Assembly: GCF_024158715.1 (NCBI RefSeq)
Contig: NZ_JAMZBC010000004.1
Coordinates: forward strand, 1 to 53,446
Origin: Halomonas sp. 707D7
GTDB lineage: Bacteria; Pseudomonadota; Gammaproteobacteria; Pseudomonadales; Halomonadaceae
Direction: 5' to 3'
Length of the DNA: 53,446 nt
In this document: positions 1-10,417 of the stretch, one piece after another
How positions within the stretch are numbered: position 1 is the stretch's first letter
Layout: each line of letters opens with the position of its first letter
Notes under the pieces: generated by a model
Seen by the model: only the letters and a program-made list of their open reading frames with translations
What the model was told of the DNA's origin: nothing
The model's database searches: none
Made by a program: the position numbers and the translations under genes

Positions 1-762
1 GAAACCCGCTGGCGCGAGCAGTTCGCCTTCATGGGCGAGGCCGATGGCCCACGCTGGGCGCTGCCCGCCCTCGAGCGCTGCCTGTTGCGCAGTACCCGGG
101 GCATCCACGGGGTGCGCGCCTTTCTGACCGATGCCCTGGGCGGTAAGCTGGGGCGCGGAGTGATCGGCTGCGATAGCTGGAGCTACGCTTACCTTGCGCA
201 CCTGGTGGGGCTCGAGAGCGTGCCCACGCTGACCCTTGCCGCCCTGGAGGGCGAGGCGCTGGCCGCCTACTTCACGCAGGCGGGCGAGAAAGGCGCGAGG
301 CTTACCGTCTACAGCGCGCGCACCGGCCACCCGCTGGTGGGAGAGAGCCCTTCGACAGGCGCAAGCAGGCACGAGCTCCAGATCCTGGCGGCCCACTGCC
401 GGGGTCAGCTGGGCGTGGCGTGGCACTACTGGCGCGAGCGGCTACGCGAGCCCGTCGCCGGCAGTGGCCATGACGGCGAGCTCTGGCTGCTCGATGCACT
501 GTCCGAGGCGGCGCTTTCCAACGACACCGGTGACGTGGCGACCCTGGTACTGCATGCGCTGCTGTTGCATGGCGGACTGGACGACCGAGCGCTGGGCGAG
601 GTGTTGCCCTACCCGCATCACGAGGCGCTCAATGCGCGCCTGGCGCTGACCCGGCGCGAGCTCGTCGTCGAGCACGATGGGCGCTGGCAGGTGGCGCCGC
701 TGGCCTACGCCAGCGTCCGCGCGCTGCTGGTGTCGCGCAACTATCTGGTCGATCCGCTGTGA
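1..762 (+). CDS. C-terminal part of an unrecognised protein (5' truncated)
   Basis: The frame is open from base 1, so the window cuts the gene; 253 codons remain before the TGA at 760-762. I do not recognise a catalytic motif. The last 90 residues alternate helices with short basic stretches and end in SRNYLVDPL, which reads like the winged-helix tail of an AAA-type ATPase, but this is only an impression. The mscS-like gene follows after 27 bases on the same strand, so the two are probably co-transcribed. Confidence 0.5.
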   Translation, partial: ETRWREQFAFMGEADGPRWALPALERCLLRSTRGIHGVRAFLTDALGGKLGRGVIGCDSWSYAYLAHLVGLESVPTLTLAALEGEALAAYFTQAGEKGARLTVYSARTGHPLVGESPSTGASRHELQILAAHCRGQLGVAWHYWRERLREPVAGSGHDGELWLLDALSEAALSNDTGDVATLVLHALLLHGGLDDRALGEVLPYPHHEALNARLALTRRELVVEHDGRWQVAPLAYASVRALLVSRNYLVDPL

Positions 763-789
763 ACGCCGCCGCGAAGGAGCCCTAACCGC

Positions 790-1629
790 ATGGAAGAGCC
801 CAACCGCTACGCTCGGCTATTCAACGATATCGACGCCGCGACGGTGGCCACCGTCGCCCTGATTCTGGTGGCGACGATCCTGCTGATCGTGGTCAGCCAG
901 CGCGGGCTCAACTGGCTGGCCAACCGGCTGCACGGCCAGCTGCGCTTTCGCGTCTTCGCCCTGGTGCCGCTGTCGAGGCTCATGCTCCTGATCGCCGCCA
1001 TCGTGATCATCGTGCCCATGATCATCGACCCGTCGCTGCGCAACATGGTGACGCTGTTCGGCGCCATTGGCCTTGCCGTCGGGTTCGCGCTCAAGGACTA
1101 CGTCAGCAGCCTGATCGCCGGGGTGGTCTCGGCGGTGGAGCTGCCCTATCGCCCCGGGGACTGGGTGCAGATCGAGGATACCTACGGCGAGGTGAAGCAC
1201 GTCGGCATGCGCACGGTGCAGATCCAGACGCCGGACGACGACCTCGTCGCCATGCCGCACCTGAAGCTCTGGGATACGCCGGTCTTCAATGCCAACGATG
1301 GCGGGCCGTCGCTGCAGTGCGTGGCGAGTTTCTACCTGGCGGTGGAGGCGGAGGCGGGCTGGGTGCGCCAGGCGCTCAAGGACGTGGCGCTGACCAGCGC
1401 CTACCTGAAGTTCGATGCGCCGATCGTCATCGTCGCCGAGGAGAAACCCTGGGGCACGCACTACCGCATTCGCGCCTATCCGGTCGACCCGCGCCAGCAG
1501 TTTCTGTTCGTCACCGACCTGACCGTGCGCGGAAAGCGGGTGCTGGGCGAGGTCGGGGTGAGAGCCGCGCTGCTGCCGCCGGACACCGCGCTCGATGCCG
1601 GCGGCGAAACGAGCAGGCCGCGTGGTTAG
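790..1629 (+). CDS. MscS-family small-conductance mechanosensitive channel
   Basis: 279 aa, close to the length of E. coli MscS. Three hydrophobic segments lie at about residues 18-36, 62-80 and 86-115. The third runs into the Gly/Ala-rich pore helix ([13 protein letters not shown], residues 91-103), followed by the beta-domain signature around [12 protein letters not shown] (119-130). The family releases solutes through the inner membrane on hypo-osmotic shock, which suits a halophile. The ATG at 790 has a GAAGGAG-type site 10 bases upstream. The TAG stop interlocks with the stop of the convergent yebC-like gene. Confidence 0.9.
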   Translation: MEEPNRYARLFNDIDAATVATVALILVATILLIVVSQRGLNWLANRLHGQLRFRVFALVPLSRLMLLIAAIVIIVPMIIDPSLRNMVTLFGAIGLAVGFALKDYVSSLIAGVVSAVELPYRPGDWVQIEDTYGEVKHVGMRTVQIQTPDDDLVAMPHLKLWDTPVFNANDGGPSLQCVASFYLAVEAEAGWVRQALKDVALTSAYLKFDAPIVIVAEEKPWGTHYRIRAYPVDPRQQFLFVTDLTVRGKRVLGEVGVRAALLPPDTALDAGGETSRPRG

Positions 1630-2357
1630 GCGTCTTGCTCCGGGAGCTCGGCGCTGTGGAAGACGTTCTGCACGTCGTCGAGGTCGTTGAGCATGTCGAG
1701 CAGTTTCTCGAACACCACGACGTCGTCGCCTTCGATGGGTGTCACGGTCTGGGGCAGGAACTGGATCTCGTCGACCTCGAAGTCGAGCTCGCCGAAGGCG
1801 TCGATCAGCGCCTGCTTGGCCTTGGCGTAGTCGGTGTGCGGGGCGAAGACGGTGATGCGCGCCTCTTCCTGCTCGATGTCGGTGACGTCGACGTCGGCTT
1901 CCATCAGCGCCTCGAGCACCGCTTCCTCGTCCTGGCCCTTGAAGGCGAAGATCGCGCAGTGGTCGAACATGTGGCTCACGCTTCCGGGCGTGCCGATCTT
2001 GCTCTTGGTCTTGGTGAAGCAGCCGCGCACGTCGCCGAAGGTGCGGTTGGGGTTGTCGGTCAGACACTCGACGATGACCATCGCGTTGCCCGGACCGAAA
2101 CCTTCGTAGCGGGCGGTGGAGAAGTCCTCGCCGCCGGCGCCGGACGCCTTGTCCAGGGCCTTGTCGATCACGTGCGAGGGCACCTGATCCTTCTTGGCGC
2201 GCTCGATCAAACCGCGCAGCGCCAGGTTGCCGTTGGGGTCGGTGCCGCCGGACTTGGCGGTCACGTAGATCTCGCGCCCGTACTTGCTGTACACCTTGGT
2301 CTTGGCCGCGGCCGTCTTGGCCATCGATTCCTTGCGGTTCTGAAACGCCCTACCCAT
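1626..2357 (-). CDS. YebC/PmpR/TACO1-family protein, YeeN subtype
   Basis: 243 aa. The N-terminus begins [15 protein letters not shown] and continues with [16 protein letters not shown], the layout of E. coli YeeN rather than of YebC itself. The core signature [15 protein letters not shown] lies near residues 84-98, and the GSVSHMFD segment follows. Family members are reported as DNA-binding regulators or as translation factors that relieve ribosome stalling; which applies here cannot be told from sequence. AAAGGA lies 6-11 bases upstream of the ATG. The gene converges on mscS with a four-base overlap. Confidence 0.88.
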   Translation of the reverse strand: MGRAFQNRKESMAKTAAAKTKVYSKYGREIYVTAKSGGTDPNGNLALRGLIERAKKDQVPSHVIDKALDKASGAGGEDFSTARYEGFGPGNAMVIVECLTDNPNRTFGDVRGCFTKTKSKIGTPGSVSHMFDHCAIFAFKGQDEEAVLEALMEADVDVTDIEQEEARITVFAPHTDYAKAKQALIDAFGELDFEVDEIQFLPQTVTPIEGDDVVVFEKLLDMLNDLDDVQNVFHSAELPEQDA

Positions 2358-2464
2358 GTCAACGTCCTTTCGTTACCTGAAGCCGCCTGAACGCCAGGCG
2401 CCGTGTTCACAAAAAAGGAAAAATTCTACCCAACAGCGTACCATGCTAACAGCGTTATTTAAGG

Positions 2465-2498
2465 GGGCGGGTGACGCGGCGCTCGCCGCGTGTCGCCC
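2465..2498. other. Strong hairpin in the yebC/lysE divergent intergenic region
   Basis: An inverted repeat with arms ACGCGGCG (2474-2481) and CGCCGCGT (2484-2491) and a two-base loop, extended by an outer GGGCG/CGCCC pair. It lies 29 bases upstream of the LysE start. The 2358-2464 side is A/T-richer and probably holds the divergent promoters, but I cannot name clear -35/-10 boxes. There is no T-run, so it is not a classic terminator. Confidence 0.35.
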
Positions 2499-2526
2499 TG
2501 CAAACAAGACCGGAAAGGAAGCACCG

Positions 2527-3150
2527 ATGCCGCTGTCACTCTGGCTGTCGCTGGCCGCCATCTGCGCCGTGGGGGCGATGTCACCAGGCCCGAGCCTTGC
2601 GCTCATTCTGCGCCATACCCTGGGCGGCGGGCGCCGGAACGGCGTGACCGCCGCGCTGACCCATGCCCTCGGCGTCGGCCTCTACGCGCTCTTGACGGTG
2701 CTGGGCCTGGGCGCCTTGATCGCACGTCATCCAGAGCTCTTTCAGTGGGTGACGTGGCTGGGGGCCGGCTATCTTGCGTGGCTCGGCATCAAGGCGCTGC
2801 GGGCGGGCAAGGCAGGGGTGCTGTCGCCGGGCCACGCGGCGACCACCCAGGGCCAGGCGGCGAAAGAGGGGCTTCTGGTGGCGCTGGTCAACCCCAAGCT
2901 CATCCTGTTCTTCGTGGCGCTGTTGAGCCAGTTCGTCAGCCCCGAGATGGGGCTTGCCGCCAAGCTGATCATCGTGATGACCGCGGTGGTGATCGACGGC
3001 GGCTGGTACATGATCGTGGCGCTGGGACTTTCGCACTCGTCAGTGCTGCCCTGGCTTCAGCGCCACTCCCACTGGATCAATCGCATCACCGGCGTACTGC
3101 TCCTGCTGCTGGCGCTGCGCGTGGTGGCGGGCCCCTTGATCCAGGGGTGA
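2527..3150 (+). CDS. LysE/RhtB-family amino acid exporter
   Basis: 207 aa with about six hydrophobic segments. The N-terminal motif GAMSPGPSLALILRHTLGGG (residues 16-35) is the LysE/RhtB signature, and the VNPKLILFF motif follows near residues 125-133. Members export lysine, threonine, homoserine or related amino acids across the inner membrane; the substrate here is unknown. The frame continues upstream, but the ATG at 2527 is preceded by AAAGGAA at the right distance and gives the normal family length, so I chose it. Confidence 0.88.
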   Translation: MPLSLWLSLAAICAVGAMSPGPSLALILRHTLGGGRRNGVTAALTHALGVGLYALLTVLGLGALIARHPELFQWVTWLGAGYLAWLGIKALRAGKAGVLSPGHAATTQGQAAKEGLLVALVNPKLILFFVALLSQFVSPEMGLAAKLIIVMTAVVIDGGWYMIVALGLSHSSVLPWLQRHSHWINRITGVLLLLLALRVVAGPLIQG

Positions 3151-3205
3151 GGCATTACCATCACGCTCCTCCGGTTTTTTCATCTGCGTCGTCAAGGGCT
3201 TTACC

Positions 3206-3700
3206 ATGACCATATTCGAGCAGGATTGCCGTACCCACCTGAACGAGCCGTTCAACCTGCGCGCGCTGAAAGGGCAGGTGCTGCTGGTGGTCAACGTGGC
3301 CAGCCAGTGCGGTTTCACGCCTCAGCTCGAGGAGCTCGAGAAGCTCTACTCGCGCTACCGGGACCGCGGCTTCACCGTGCTGGGCTTTCCCTGCAACCAG
3401 TTCGGCCGCCAATCGCCGGAGAGCGCCGAGGCGTTCTGCCGCTTCGGCGAGCAGCGTTTCGGGGTGCACTTTCCGCTGATGGAGAAGGTCAAGGTCAACG
3501 GGCCCGACGCACACCCGCTGTTCGTCACCTTGAAGCAGCAGGCGCCAGGGCTTCTGGGCACCCGAGCGATCAAGTGGAACTTCACCAAGTTCCTGATCGG
3601 GCGTGACGGCCGGGTGATTGCGCGTTTTGGCCCCAAGGAGCGCGGCGTGGCGCTCAGGCGGGCGCTGGAAGCCGCTCTCGACGAAGACTCTACGCGCTAG
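3206..3700 (+). CDS. Glutathione peroxidase family protein (Cys type)
   Basis: 164 aa, the usual length of bacterial glutathione/thioredoxin-dependent peroxidases (BtuE-like). The catalytic tetrad is visible: Cys35 in ASQCGFT, Gln69 in FPCNQFGRQS, and Trp124-Asn125 in KWNFTKFL. It should reduce hydrogen peroxide or lipid peroxides in the cytoplasm. The resolving-type Cys63 of the FPCNQ motif is present, which favours thioredoxin as donor in this family. The stop codon is interlocked (CTAG, 3697-3700) with that of the convergent DUF7079 gene. Confidence 0.92.
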   Translation: MTIFEQDCRTHLNEPFNLRALKGQVLLVVNVASQCGFTPQLEELEKLYSRYRDRGFTVLGFPCNQFGRQSPESAEAFCRFGEQRFGVHFPLMEKVKVNGPDAHPLFVTLKQQAPGLLGTRAIKWNFTKFLIGRDGRVIARFGPKERGVALRRALEAALDEDSTR

Positions 3701-4080
3701 AGCTCGCCTCGGTGGACCATCAGCCGGTTCATCAGCGCCGCCCAGCGGTGGCGCACCATCATGGTGGTCAAGCCGGAGAACAGCGCCCAGCTCTTGCGCC
3801 GCCATCCCTTCAGGCGCAGGTTGTGGGAAACCAGCTGCTGCATCAGCTGACGGTCGTTGAAGGCGCGCCATTCGCTGGCGATCGACAGCTGGTGGCGCGC
3901 CATCACCGGCGCAAGCTCCAGGCGAAACAGCCATTCGAGCTCCTTGAGCGTCAGGCCGTGCTCCTCGATCACCTCGATCATGTGCGCGAAATCGCGCTCG
4001 CCGGGCTCGCGGTCGAGCCATAGCGGCGCGAGCGCAAGCCACAGATCGCCTCGTTCGTCCACTAACTGCTGTGCGTTCAT
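3697..4080 (-). CDS. DUF7079-family protein of unknown function
   Basis: 127 aa, read from the ATG at 4080. The pattern WLALAPLWLDREP followed by LTLKELEWLFRLELAPV and a SEWRAFN block matches my memory of the DUF7079 family, for which no function is established. It has no signal peptide or membrane segment and is predicted soluble. The C-terminus is basic (LKGWRRKSW and RHRW). The start has only a weak ribosome site (GAAGACGG). It converges on the peroxidase gene with a four-base overlap. Confidence 0.7.
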   Translation of the reverse strand: MNAQQLVDERGDLWLALAPLWLDREPGERDFAHMIEVIEEHGLTLKELEWLFRLELAPVMARHQLSIASEWRAFNDRQLMQQLVSHNLRLKGWRRKSWALFSGLTTMMVRHRWAALMNRLMVHRGEL

Positions 4081-4257
4081 CTGGCCGTCTTCACGTTGGT
4101 GGGCCCCGCGACGCGCGCCGGGCAGTGTCCGCGTATCCTGACGCGAAAGCCCGGCGAGCTCAAGAGCGGACAGCGCTGCCCGAGACGGATAGAATAGGCG
4201 CCAGCGCCACGGGCCTGCCCGACGGTGAACGTCTTTTTCTCGACAAGGAGAGCCTTC

Positions 4258-5463
4258 GTGATCATCAAACCCAAAGTACGCGGTTTCATCTGCACCACCA
4301 CGCACCCGAAAGGCTGCGAGCAGAACGTGCGCGAGCAGATCGAAGCGACCCGGGCCCGCGGCTTGGACAAGAGCCAGGGCCCCAGGAAGGTGCTGGTGAT
4401 CGGCGCCTCCAGCGGTTACGGGCTGGCCGCGCGCATCACCGCGGCCTTCGGCTATGGCGCCGATACTCTGGGCGTGTTCTTCGAGAAGCCCGGTAGCGAG
4501 AAGAAACCCGGCACCGCCGGCTGGTACAACAGCGCGGCCTTCGACAAGTTCGCAAAGCAGGAAGGCCTCTACAGCAAGTCGATCAACGGCGACGCCTTCT
4601 CTCACGAGGCGCGTGAAAAAGCCATCGAGCTGATCAAGCAGGACATGGGCGAGGTGGATCTGGTGGTCTACTCGCTTGCCTCACCCGTGCGCAAGCTGCC
4701 GGACACCGGCGAGCTCAAGCGCTCGAGCCTGAAGCCGATCGGCGAGACCTACCGCGCCACCGCGATCGACACCAACAAGGACACCATCATCGAGGCCGAG
4801 GTCGAGCCCGCCACGCAAGCCGAGATCGACGATACCATCACCGTGATGGGCGGCGAGGACTGGGAACTGTGGATGAAAGCGCTGGGTGACGCCGGGGTGC
4901 TGGCCAAGGGCGCCAGAAGCGTGGCGTTCAGCTACATCGGCACCGAGATCACCTGGCCGATCTACTGGCACGGGGCGCTGGGCAAGGCCAAGGAAGATCT
5001 GGACCGCGCCGCGGCGGCCATCGACGAGACCCTCAAGGCCAGCGGCGGTGGCGCCAACGTGGCGGTGCTCAAGTCCGTGGTCACCCAGGCGAGCGCCGCC
5101 ATTCCGGTCATGCCGCTCTACATCGCCATGGTGTATCGCATCATGAAGGAGCAGAACGTCCACGAAGGCACCATCGACCAGCTCAACCGCCTGTTCGGCG
5201 AGCGTCTCTACGCCGAGAGCGAAAGCGCCCGCCAGCTCGACGACAAGGGACGCTTTCGCCTGGACGACTGGGAGCTTCGCGACGATATTCAAAAGGCGTG
5301 TCAGGATCTGTGGCCGGCGGTCACCAGCGAGAACCTGTTCGAGATCACCGACTACGCGGGCTACAAGCACGAGTTCCTGAAACTGTTCGGCTTCGAGCGC
5401 GACGACGTCGACTACGACGCCGACGTCGACCCGGACGTCGACTTCGACGTGGTGACGCTCTAG
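4258..5463 (+). CDS. fabV: Trans-2-enoyl-ACP/CoA reductase FabV (NADH)
   Basis: 401 aa, the usual FabV length. It catalyses the last reductive step of the fatty acid elongation cycle and is a triclosan-resistant alternative to FabI. The NADH-binding motif GASSGYG is at residues 49-55, and the catalytic Tyr-x8-Lys pair is Tyr236/Lys245 in [12 protein letters not shown]. The GTG at 4258 is chosen as the start because AAGGAG lies 7 bases upstream and the protein then begins (M)[16 protein letters not shown], as in the family. The C-terminal tail is rich in Asp and Val. No fabI is in the window. Confidence 0.95.
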   Translation: MIIKPKVRGFICTTTHPKGCEQNVREQIEATRARGLDKSQGPRKVLVIGASSGYGLAARITAAFGYGADTLGVFFEKPGSEKKPGTAGWYNSAAFDKFAKQEGLYSKSINGDAFSHEAREKAIELIKQDMGEVDLVVYSLASPVRKLPDTGELKRSSLKPIGETYRATAIDTNKDTIIEAEVEPATQAEIDDTITVMGGEDWELWMKALGDAGVLAKGARSVAFSYIGTEITWPIYWHGALGKAKEDLDRAAAAIDETLKASGGGANVAVLKSVVTQASAAIPVMPLYIAMVYRIMKEQNVHEGTIDQLNRLFGERLYAESESARQLDDKGRFRLDDWELRDDIQKACQDLWPAVTSENLFEITDYAGYKHEFLKLFGFERDDVDYDADVDPDVDFDVVTL

Positions 5464-5469
5464 CCACCC

Positions 5470-5510
5470 CGCCCGCCCTTCAGGCGGGCGCTCGGCTGGA
5501 GCGCCCGCCT
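5470..5510 (+). promoter_or_regulatory. Two mutually exclusive hairpins between fabV and the small membrane protein gene
   Basis: CGCCCGCC (5470-5477) pairs with GGCGGGCG (5483-5490). The same right arm, extended to 5482-5492, also pairs perfectly over 11 bases with 5500-5510 (AGCGCCCGCCT). Only one of the two structures can form at a time. The second ends right against the GGAGG ribosome site (5511-5515) of the next gene. No T-run follows either hairpin. Confidence 0.45.
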
Positions 5511-5522
5511 GGAGGCAAGCAC

Positions 5523-5735
5523 ATGGATACCCGAGAAAGCACCACGCCGGACGAGAAGAGAGAGCACGTTCTCGACCAGCGCCTGCCCGAACGCAAGACT
5601 CCCGTTCCTCCCCATCTAGAGCCCGAAGCCCGGCGCGCCCCGCGTGGCTGGCACCGATTGCCCCTGATCGCCGTGGCGTTGGTGGGCGTCATCCTGGTCG
5701 TGGTCGTCGCAGCGGCATTCTTGCGCGGCCCTTGA
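5523..5735 (+). CDS. Small single-pass membrane protein, unknown function
   Basis: 70 aa. A charged N-terminal half (residues 1-42, rich in Glu, Arg and Pro) is followed by one hydrophobic helix (about 47-65, LPLIAVALVGVILVVVVAA) and a short FLRGP tail, giving a probable N-in topology. GGAGG lies 7 bases before the ATG, so translation is credible. I do not recognise a family. It may be read through from fabV, subject to the hairpins in the gap. Confidence 0.6.
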   Translation: MDTRESTTPDEKREHVLDQRLPERKTPVPPHLEPEARRAPRGWHRLPLIAVALVGVILVVVVAAAFLRGP

Positions 5736-5862
5736 ATGTTGCCTGCTTTTCGACGCGTTTCGCCGCGCCTGGCCTTTAGATGGGGCCTGCGCGAAATTTA
5801 TTGCGTAACCCGGGGCGGCTCAACTAGCTTCAATAGGGTAGATCAACCCGAGGAGACACCCC

Positions 5863-6837
5863 ATGAAACGGACTACATTGGCGGTTGCGATCGCTGCGAT
5901 CTGTGGCGGCATGTCGATCAATGCGTTGGCCCAGACGTCGCAGGAGGGTGACGAAACGACCGGCGGCAGTTCCACCGAGCAGCAGGAGACCTCGGGCGCC
6001 GGCGCCCAGGGGGCTCAAGGCGCGCAGAGCGCGCAAAGCACCGAAGATGAGGACACTCAGGACGGCATGCAGGAAGAGAGTGCCGATACCAATAGCGCCG
6101 ACACCGACAGCGCCAACGTCGATAGCTCCGACACCGACAGCGCAGGACAGATGGACGGCGACCAGGGCACGAATTCCGACGATACGGCCACCAGCGACGC
6201 CGTACCGGCGGAAGAAACGATGGATGACGATACCTCCACCGGCGACGCCACGGGCGACGAGGCCTCGAGCAGCAGTGAAAGTCAGGGCCAGATGGATGCC
6301 CAGCAGGGCATGAATTCCGACGATGCGACCGGCGAGGAAGCCCTTCCCGACGACGATACCATGACCAGCGGTGCCGACGAGACCGGCAACAGCGATGGTC
6401 AGATGGGGCAGGGCAACGATGGGCGCGGCACGAACGCTCTGGAAGACCCGGACAACCGCGAGCCCGATGAACGCCTGGCCGACAACGATACCCAGGGCGG
6501 GCTGATGTCGCTCACGATCAGCGATGTCGAAGGCATGACTGTGGTCAACCTGGAAGGCGAAGAGATCGGCGACGTCGACAACGTGGTCGAGCACAACGAC
6601 TCCGGCGATCTGTACGCGGTCGTCTCCGTGGGCGGCTTCTGGGGTTTCGGCGCCACGGACCTGGCGCTGCCGCTGCAGGAAATGATGCTCGAGGAGGACC
6701 AACTGGTCATGCAGACGCCCTACGGCAGCGACGAGATAGAGTCCGCCGCCGAGGAGTACAACGAGGACGACTACAGCTCGATCGACGGCTCGATGCAGGT
6801 GGGCGAAGTCGCCGATCACCCCGACCGCAGCCAGTAG
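5863..6837 (+). CDS. Secreted, highly acidic repeat protein with PRC-barrel-like C-terminal domain
   Basis: 324 aa. A signal peptide covers residues 1-23 (cleavage after ALA). Residues 25-215 are low-complexity, dominated by Asp, Glu, Ser, Thr, Gly and Gln. A degenerate unit GQM-x5-7-G-x-NSDD recurs at 95, 142 and 179. Residues about 215-290 (MSLTISDVEGMTVVNLEGEE, then GDLYAVVSVGGFWGFG) look like a PRC-barrel domain. Such acidity is typical of proteins exposed to salt outside the membrane. GAGGAGA precedes the ATG. The function is unknown. Confidence 0.75.
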   Translation: MKRTTLAVAIAAICGGMSINALAQTSQEGDETTGGSSTEQQETSGAGAQGAQGAQSAQSTEDEDTQDGMQEESADTNSADTDSANVDSSDTDSAGQMDGDQGTNSDDTATSDAVPAEETMDDDTSTGDATGDEASSSSESQGQMDAQQGMNSDDATGEEALPDDDTMTSGADETGNSDGQMGQGNDGRGTNALEDPDNREPDERLADNDTQGGLMSLTISDVEGMTVVNLEGEEIGDVDNVVEHNDSGDLYAVVSVGGFWGFGATDLALPLQEMMLEEDQLVMQTPYGSDEIESAAEEYNEDDYSSIDGSMQVGEVADHPDRSQ

Positions 6838-6846
6838 ATCGCTCGT

Positions 6847-6883
6847 CGCGCCCCGGGCAGGGCGTTTTCCTGCCCGGGGCGCG
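6847..6883 (+). terminator. 15-bp GC-rich hairpin after the acidic protein gene
   Basis: A perfect inverted repeat of 15 bp (6847-6861 with 6869-6883) around the loop GCGTTTT, starting 10 bases after the stop codon. No U-tract follows, so it may be a transcription end stabiliser or a weak intrinsic terminator. Confidence 0.6.
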
Positions 6884-6974
6884 TACGCGTCTGCGCTTTA
6901 GCAGTTGCCTTCGGCGCTGATTCACGCCGCGTTATTGGTTAAGATGATTCATCGTCTTCAACCGGTCGTTCTAC

Positions 6975-7949
6975 ATGGCGTCAGAGGTAACCCGTTTTGC
7001 CCGCCCGCCCGCCACCCAGCGTATCGGCGTGCTGCTGCTGCCAGGCTTTTCACTGCTGACCCAGGCAAGCTGCGTCGAGCCGCTTCTGATCGCCAACCAA
7101 TTGAGCGGGTGCAGCCTCTATCAGGTCTCGACGCTGAGTCTCGACGCCGAGCCGGTGCGCAGCGCCGCCCAGCTCGCCTGCATTGCCGACCACGCGCTCG
7201 ATGACGCGCCAGCCCTGCTCGATACCCTGCTGGTCATCGCCCCTTCGCCGCTGCCATACCCACTGCCGGCCAGGCTTCTCGAATGGCTGCGGCAGCACCA
7301 TGCAAGAACGCTGGGAGGGCTCGACGGCGGCGGCGAGGTGCTGGCGCGCTGCGGGCTGCTCGAAGGGTACCGGGCGGCGCTGCCCTGGCCGCGTGTCAGC
7401 GCCGTTTCCCAAGGCTACCCTACGGTGGTCATCACCCAGACGCTGTTCGAGATCGATCGCAACCGCATGAGCTGTGCCGGCGGCACCGCCGCCCTCGACA
7501 TGATGCTGACCCTGATCGCCCGCGATGCGGGGGCGGAGCTTGCAGCGCGGGTGTCCGAGCATTTCGCCTGCGAGCGCATTCGCCTGGCCGACGAGCCCCA
7601 GCACGTGCCGCTGCGAAGCCGGCTCGGCCACGCGCCCCAGAGCCTGGTGGAGGCGGTGACGCTGATGGAGGCCAACATCGAGGAGCCGCTCTCGACCCTG
7701 GAGCTCGCCGAGCATCTCGGCGTCTCGCGACGCCAGCTCGAGCGGCTGTTCAAGAAGTACCTGCAGGCCGTGCCCAGCCGCTACTACCTCGACCTGCGCC
7801 TGAAGGAAGCGCGCAAGCGCCTGCGCGAAAGCGATCAGGCGATCGGCGAGATCGCCCTGGCCGTCGGGTTCTCCTCCGGCGCCCACTTCTCGACCGCCTA
7901 CCGCAACCATTTCGGCCTCACCCCGCGCGAGGAGCGCCTGGTCGTGTAA
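6975..7949 (+). CDS. AraC-family regulator with DJ-1/PfpI-like domain, ArgR (Pseudomonas-type)-like
   Basis: 324 aa. The N-terminal part (about 14-195) has the GATase1/DJ-1 fold pattern (RIGVLLLPGFSLLTQAS; later SCAGGTAALDMM). The C-terminal part (about 225-320) is an AraC helix-turn-helix pair with LSTLELAEHLGVSRRQLERL and IGEIALAVGFSSGAHFS. This architecture and the position directly upstream of the ast operon match the Pseudomonas arginine-responsive activator ArgR. The regulatory role is inferred. An in-frame stop at 6945-6947 makes the ATG at 6975 the first possible start; its ribosome site is poor. Confidence 0.82.
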   Translation: MASEVTRFARPPATQRIGVLLLPGFSLLTQASCVEPLLIANQLSGCSLYQVSTLSLDAEPVRSAAQLACIADHALDDAPALLDTLLVIAPSPLPYPLPARLLEWLRQHHARTLGGLDGGGEVLARCGLLEGYRAALPWPRVSAVSQGYPTVVITQTLFEIDRNRMSCAGGTAALDMMLTLIARDAGAELAARVSEHFACERIRLADEPQHVPLRSRLGHAPQSLVEAVTLMEANIEEPLSTLELAEHLGVSRRQLERLFKKYLQAVPSRYYLDLRLKEARKRLRESDQAIGEIALAVGFSSGAHFSTAYRNHFGLTPREERLVV

Positions 7950-9311
<1,362 letters not shown>

Positions 9312-9343
9312 GCACGGCTGCACCGACGGCGGGGAGGCTCGAC

Positions 9344-10417
9344 ATGCTGGTAGTTCGACCGGTGGCGATGACGGATCTCGACGCGTTGACGCTGCTCGCC
9401 GAAAACGCCGTGCCGAGGCTGACCAACCTGCCGGCCGACCGTGAGCGGCTCGAGGAGCGCATCGCGCGCTCTCTCGACTCCTTCGAGCGCCAGGCGGAGT
9501 TTCCCGGCGACGAGCAGTACATGTTCGTGCTCGAGAACACCGCCGCCGAGCGCGATGCGGATCGGGTGCTGGGCACTGCCACCATTCGCGCCCAGGCAGG
9601 CGCGTCGGACGCCTACTACACCTATCGCCAGGAGACGCTGATCCACGCCTCCCAGCAGCTCAACGTGCGCCGCGAGGTGCAGACCCTGGCGCTCTCCCAC
9701 GAGGTGTCCGACGCCACGCTCCTGTGCGCGTTCTCCCTCGACCCACGCTACAAGGGCACCAGCGCCGAGAGCCTGCTGCGCCGGGCGCGCCTGATGTTCA
9801 TCGCCCAGTACCCGGAGCGCTTCTCGAACATCCTGGCGGTGGCGTTTCCAGGCTACCTGGACAGCCGCCAGCAGTCGCCGTTCTGGGAGAGCGTGGGCAG
9901 CCACTTCTTCGCGCGCGGTTTCCAGGAGATCAACCACATCGCCGGGCTGCGCTCGAAAAGCTTCATCGCCGAGGTGATGCCGCAGTTTCCGCTCTACCTG
10001 CCGCTCTTGACGCCCCAGGCGCGCGCCGCGATCGGCCGCGAGCACCCGGCCCACGAAGGCCCGCTCCAGGAGATGCTGGCGGAGGGCTTCGCGCGTTCGC
10101 GCCATGTCGACATCTTCGATGCCGGGCCCATCGTCAAGGCCGAGCGTGAACGGCTCGAGACCTTTCGCCAGGCGAGCTGGCACCCGGTGCGCATTCGCCC
10201 GGAACACACCCTGCCGGACGCCGAGCCTGCCCTGATCGCCAACCAGTCAGAGGCGTTTCGCTGCCTGGTGGCCCGCTACGCGCTGTCGCCCACCGGCCAG
10301 CTGATGCTGAGTCCAGAGCACGCCGAAAGGCTCAAGGTGGAGGAGGGCCGTGCGGTACTGGCCGCGCCGTTGTCCCTGCCCAGCGCCCAGGACGTTCTCG
10401 ACGAGGGAGAAATGTAA
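9344..10417 (+). CDS. astA: Arginine/ornithine N-succinyltransferase, first (alpha-type) subunit
   Basis: 357 aa. AstA-family acyltransferase that succinylates arginine with succinyl-CoA, step 1 of the AST pathway. Start MLVVRPVAMTDLDALTLLAE matches family N-termini, and GGGGAGG lies 7 bases before this ATG. An upstream in-frame ATG at 9308 overlaps the astC stop as ATGA and would add 12 residues. Compared with the next gene it is the more divergent copy. As in Pseudomonas aruF-aruG, two paralogous subunits are adjacent and probably form a heteromer. Confidence 0.88.
   Translation: MLVVRPVAMTDLDALTLLAENAVPRLTNLPADRERLEERIARSLDSFERQAEFPGDEQYMFVLENTAAERDADRVLGTATIRAQAGASDAYYTYRQETLIHASQQLNVRREVQTLALSHEVSDATLLCAFSLDPRYKGTSAESLLRRARLMFIAQYPERFSNILAVAFPGYLDSRQQSPFWESVGSHFFARGFQEINHIAGLRSKSFIAEVMPQFPLYLPLLTPQARAAIGREHPAHEGPLQEMLAEGFARSRHVDIFDAGPIVKAERERLETFRQASWHPVRIRPEHTLPDAEPALIANQSEAFRCLVARYALSPTGQLMLSPEHAERLKVEEGRAVLAAPLSLPSAQDVLDEGEM

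Noticed and set aside
2356-2526. A 57-residue N-terminal extension of the LysE-type exporter
   Set aside because: It begins at the yebC start region and lacks a ribosome site; the ATG at 2527 gives the normal family length and N-terminal motif.
4081-4605. An N-terminal extension of the DUF7079 protein across the fabV start region
   Set aside because: It would be antisense to fabV, which is certain; the ATG at 4080 starts the conserved domain.
6057-6430. Possible genuine tandem DNA repeat or CRISPR-like array in the acidic protein gene
   Set aside because: The repetition is at protein level with degenerate units of unequal spacing; no identical direct repeats with spacers exist.
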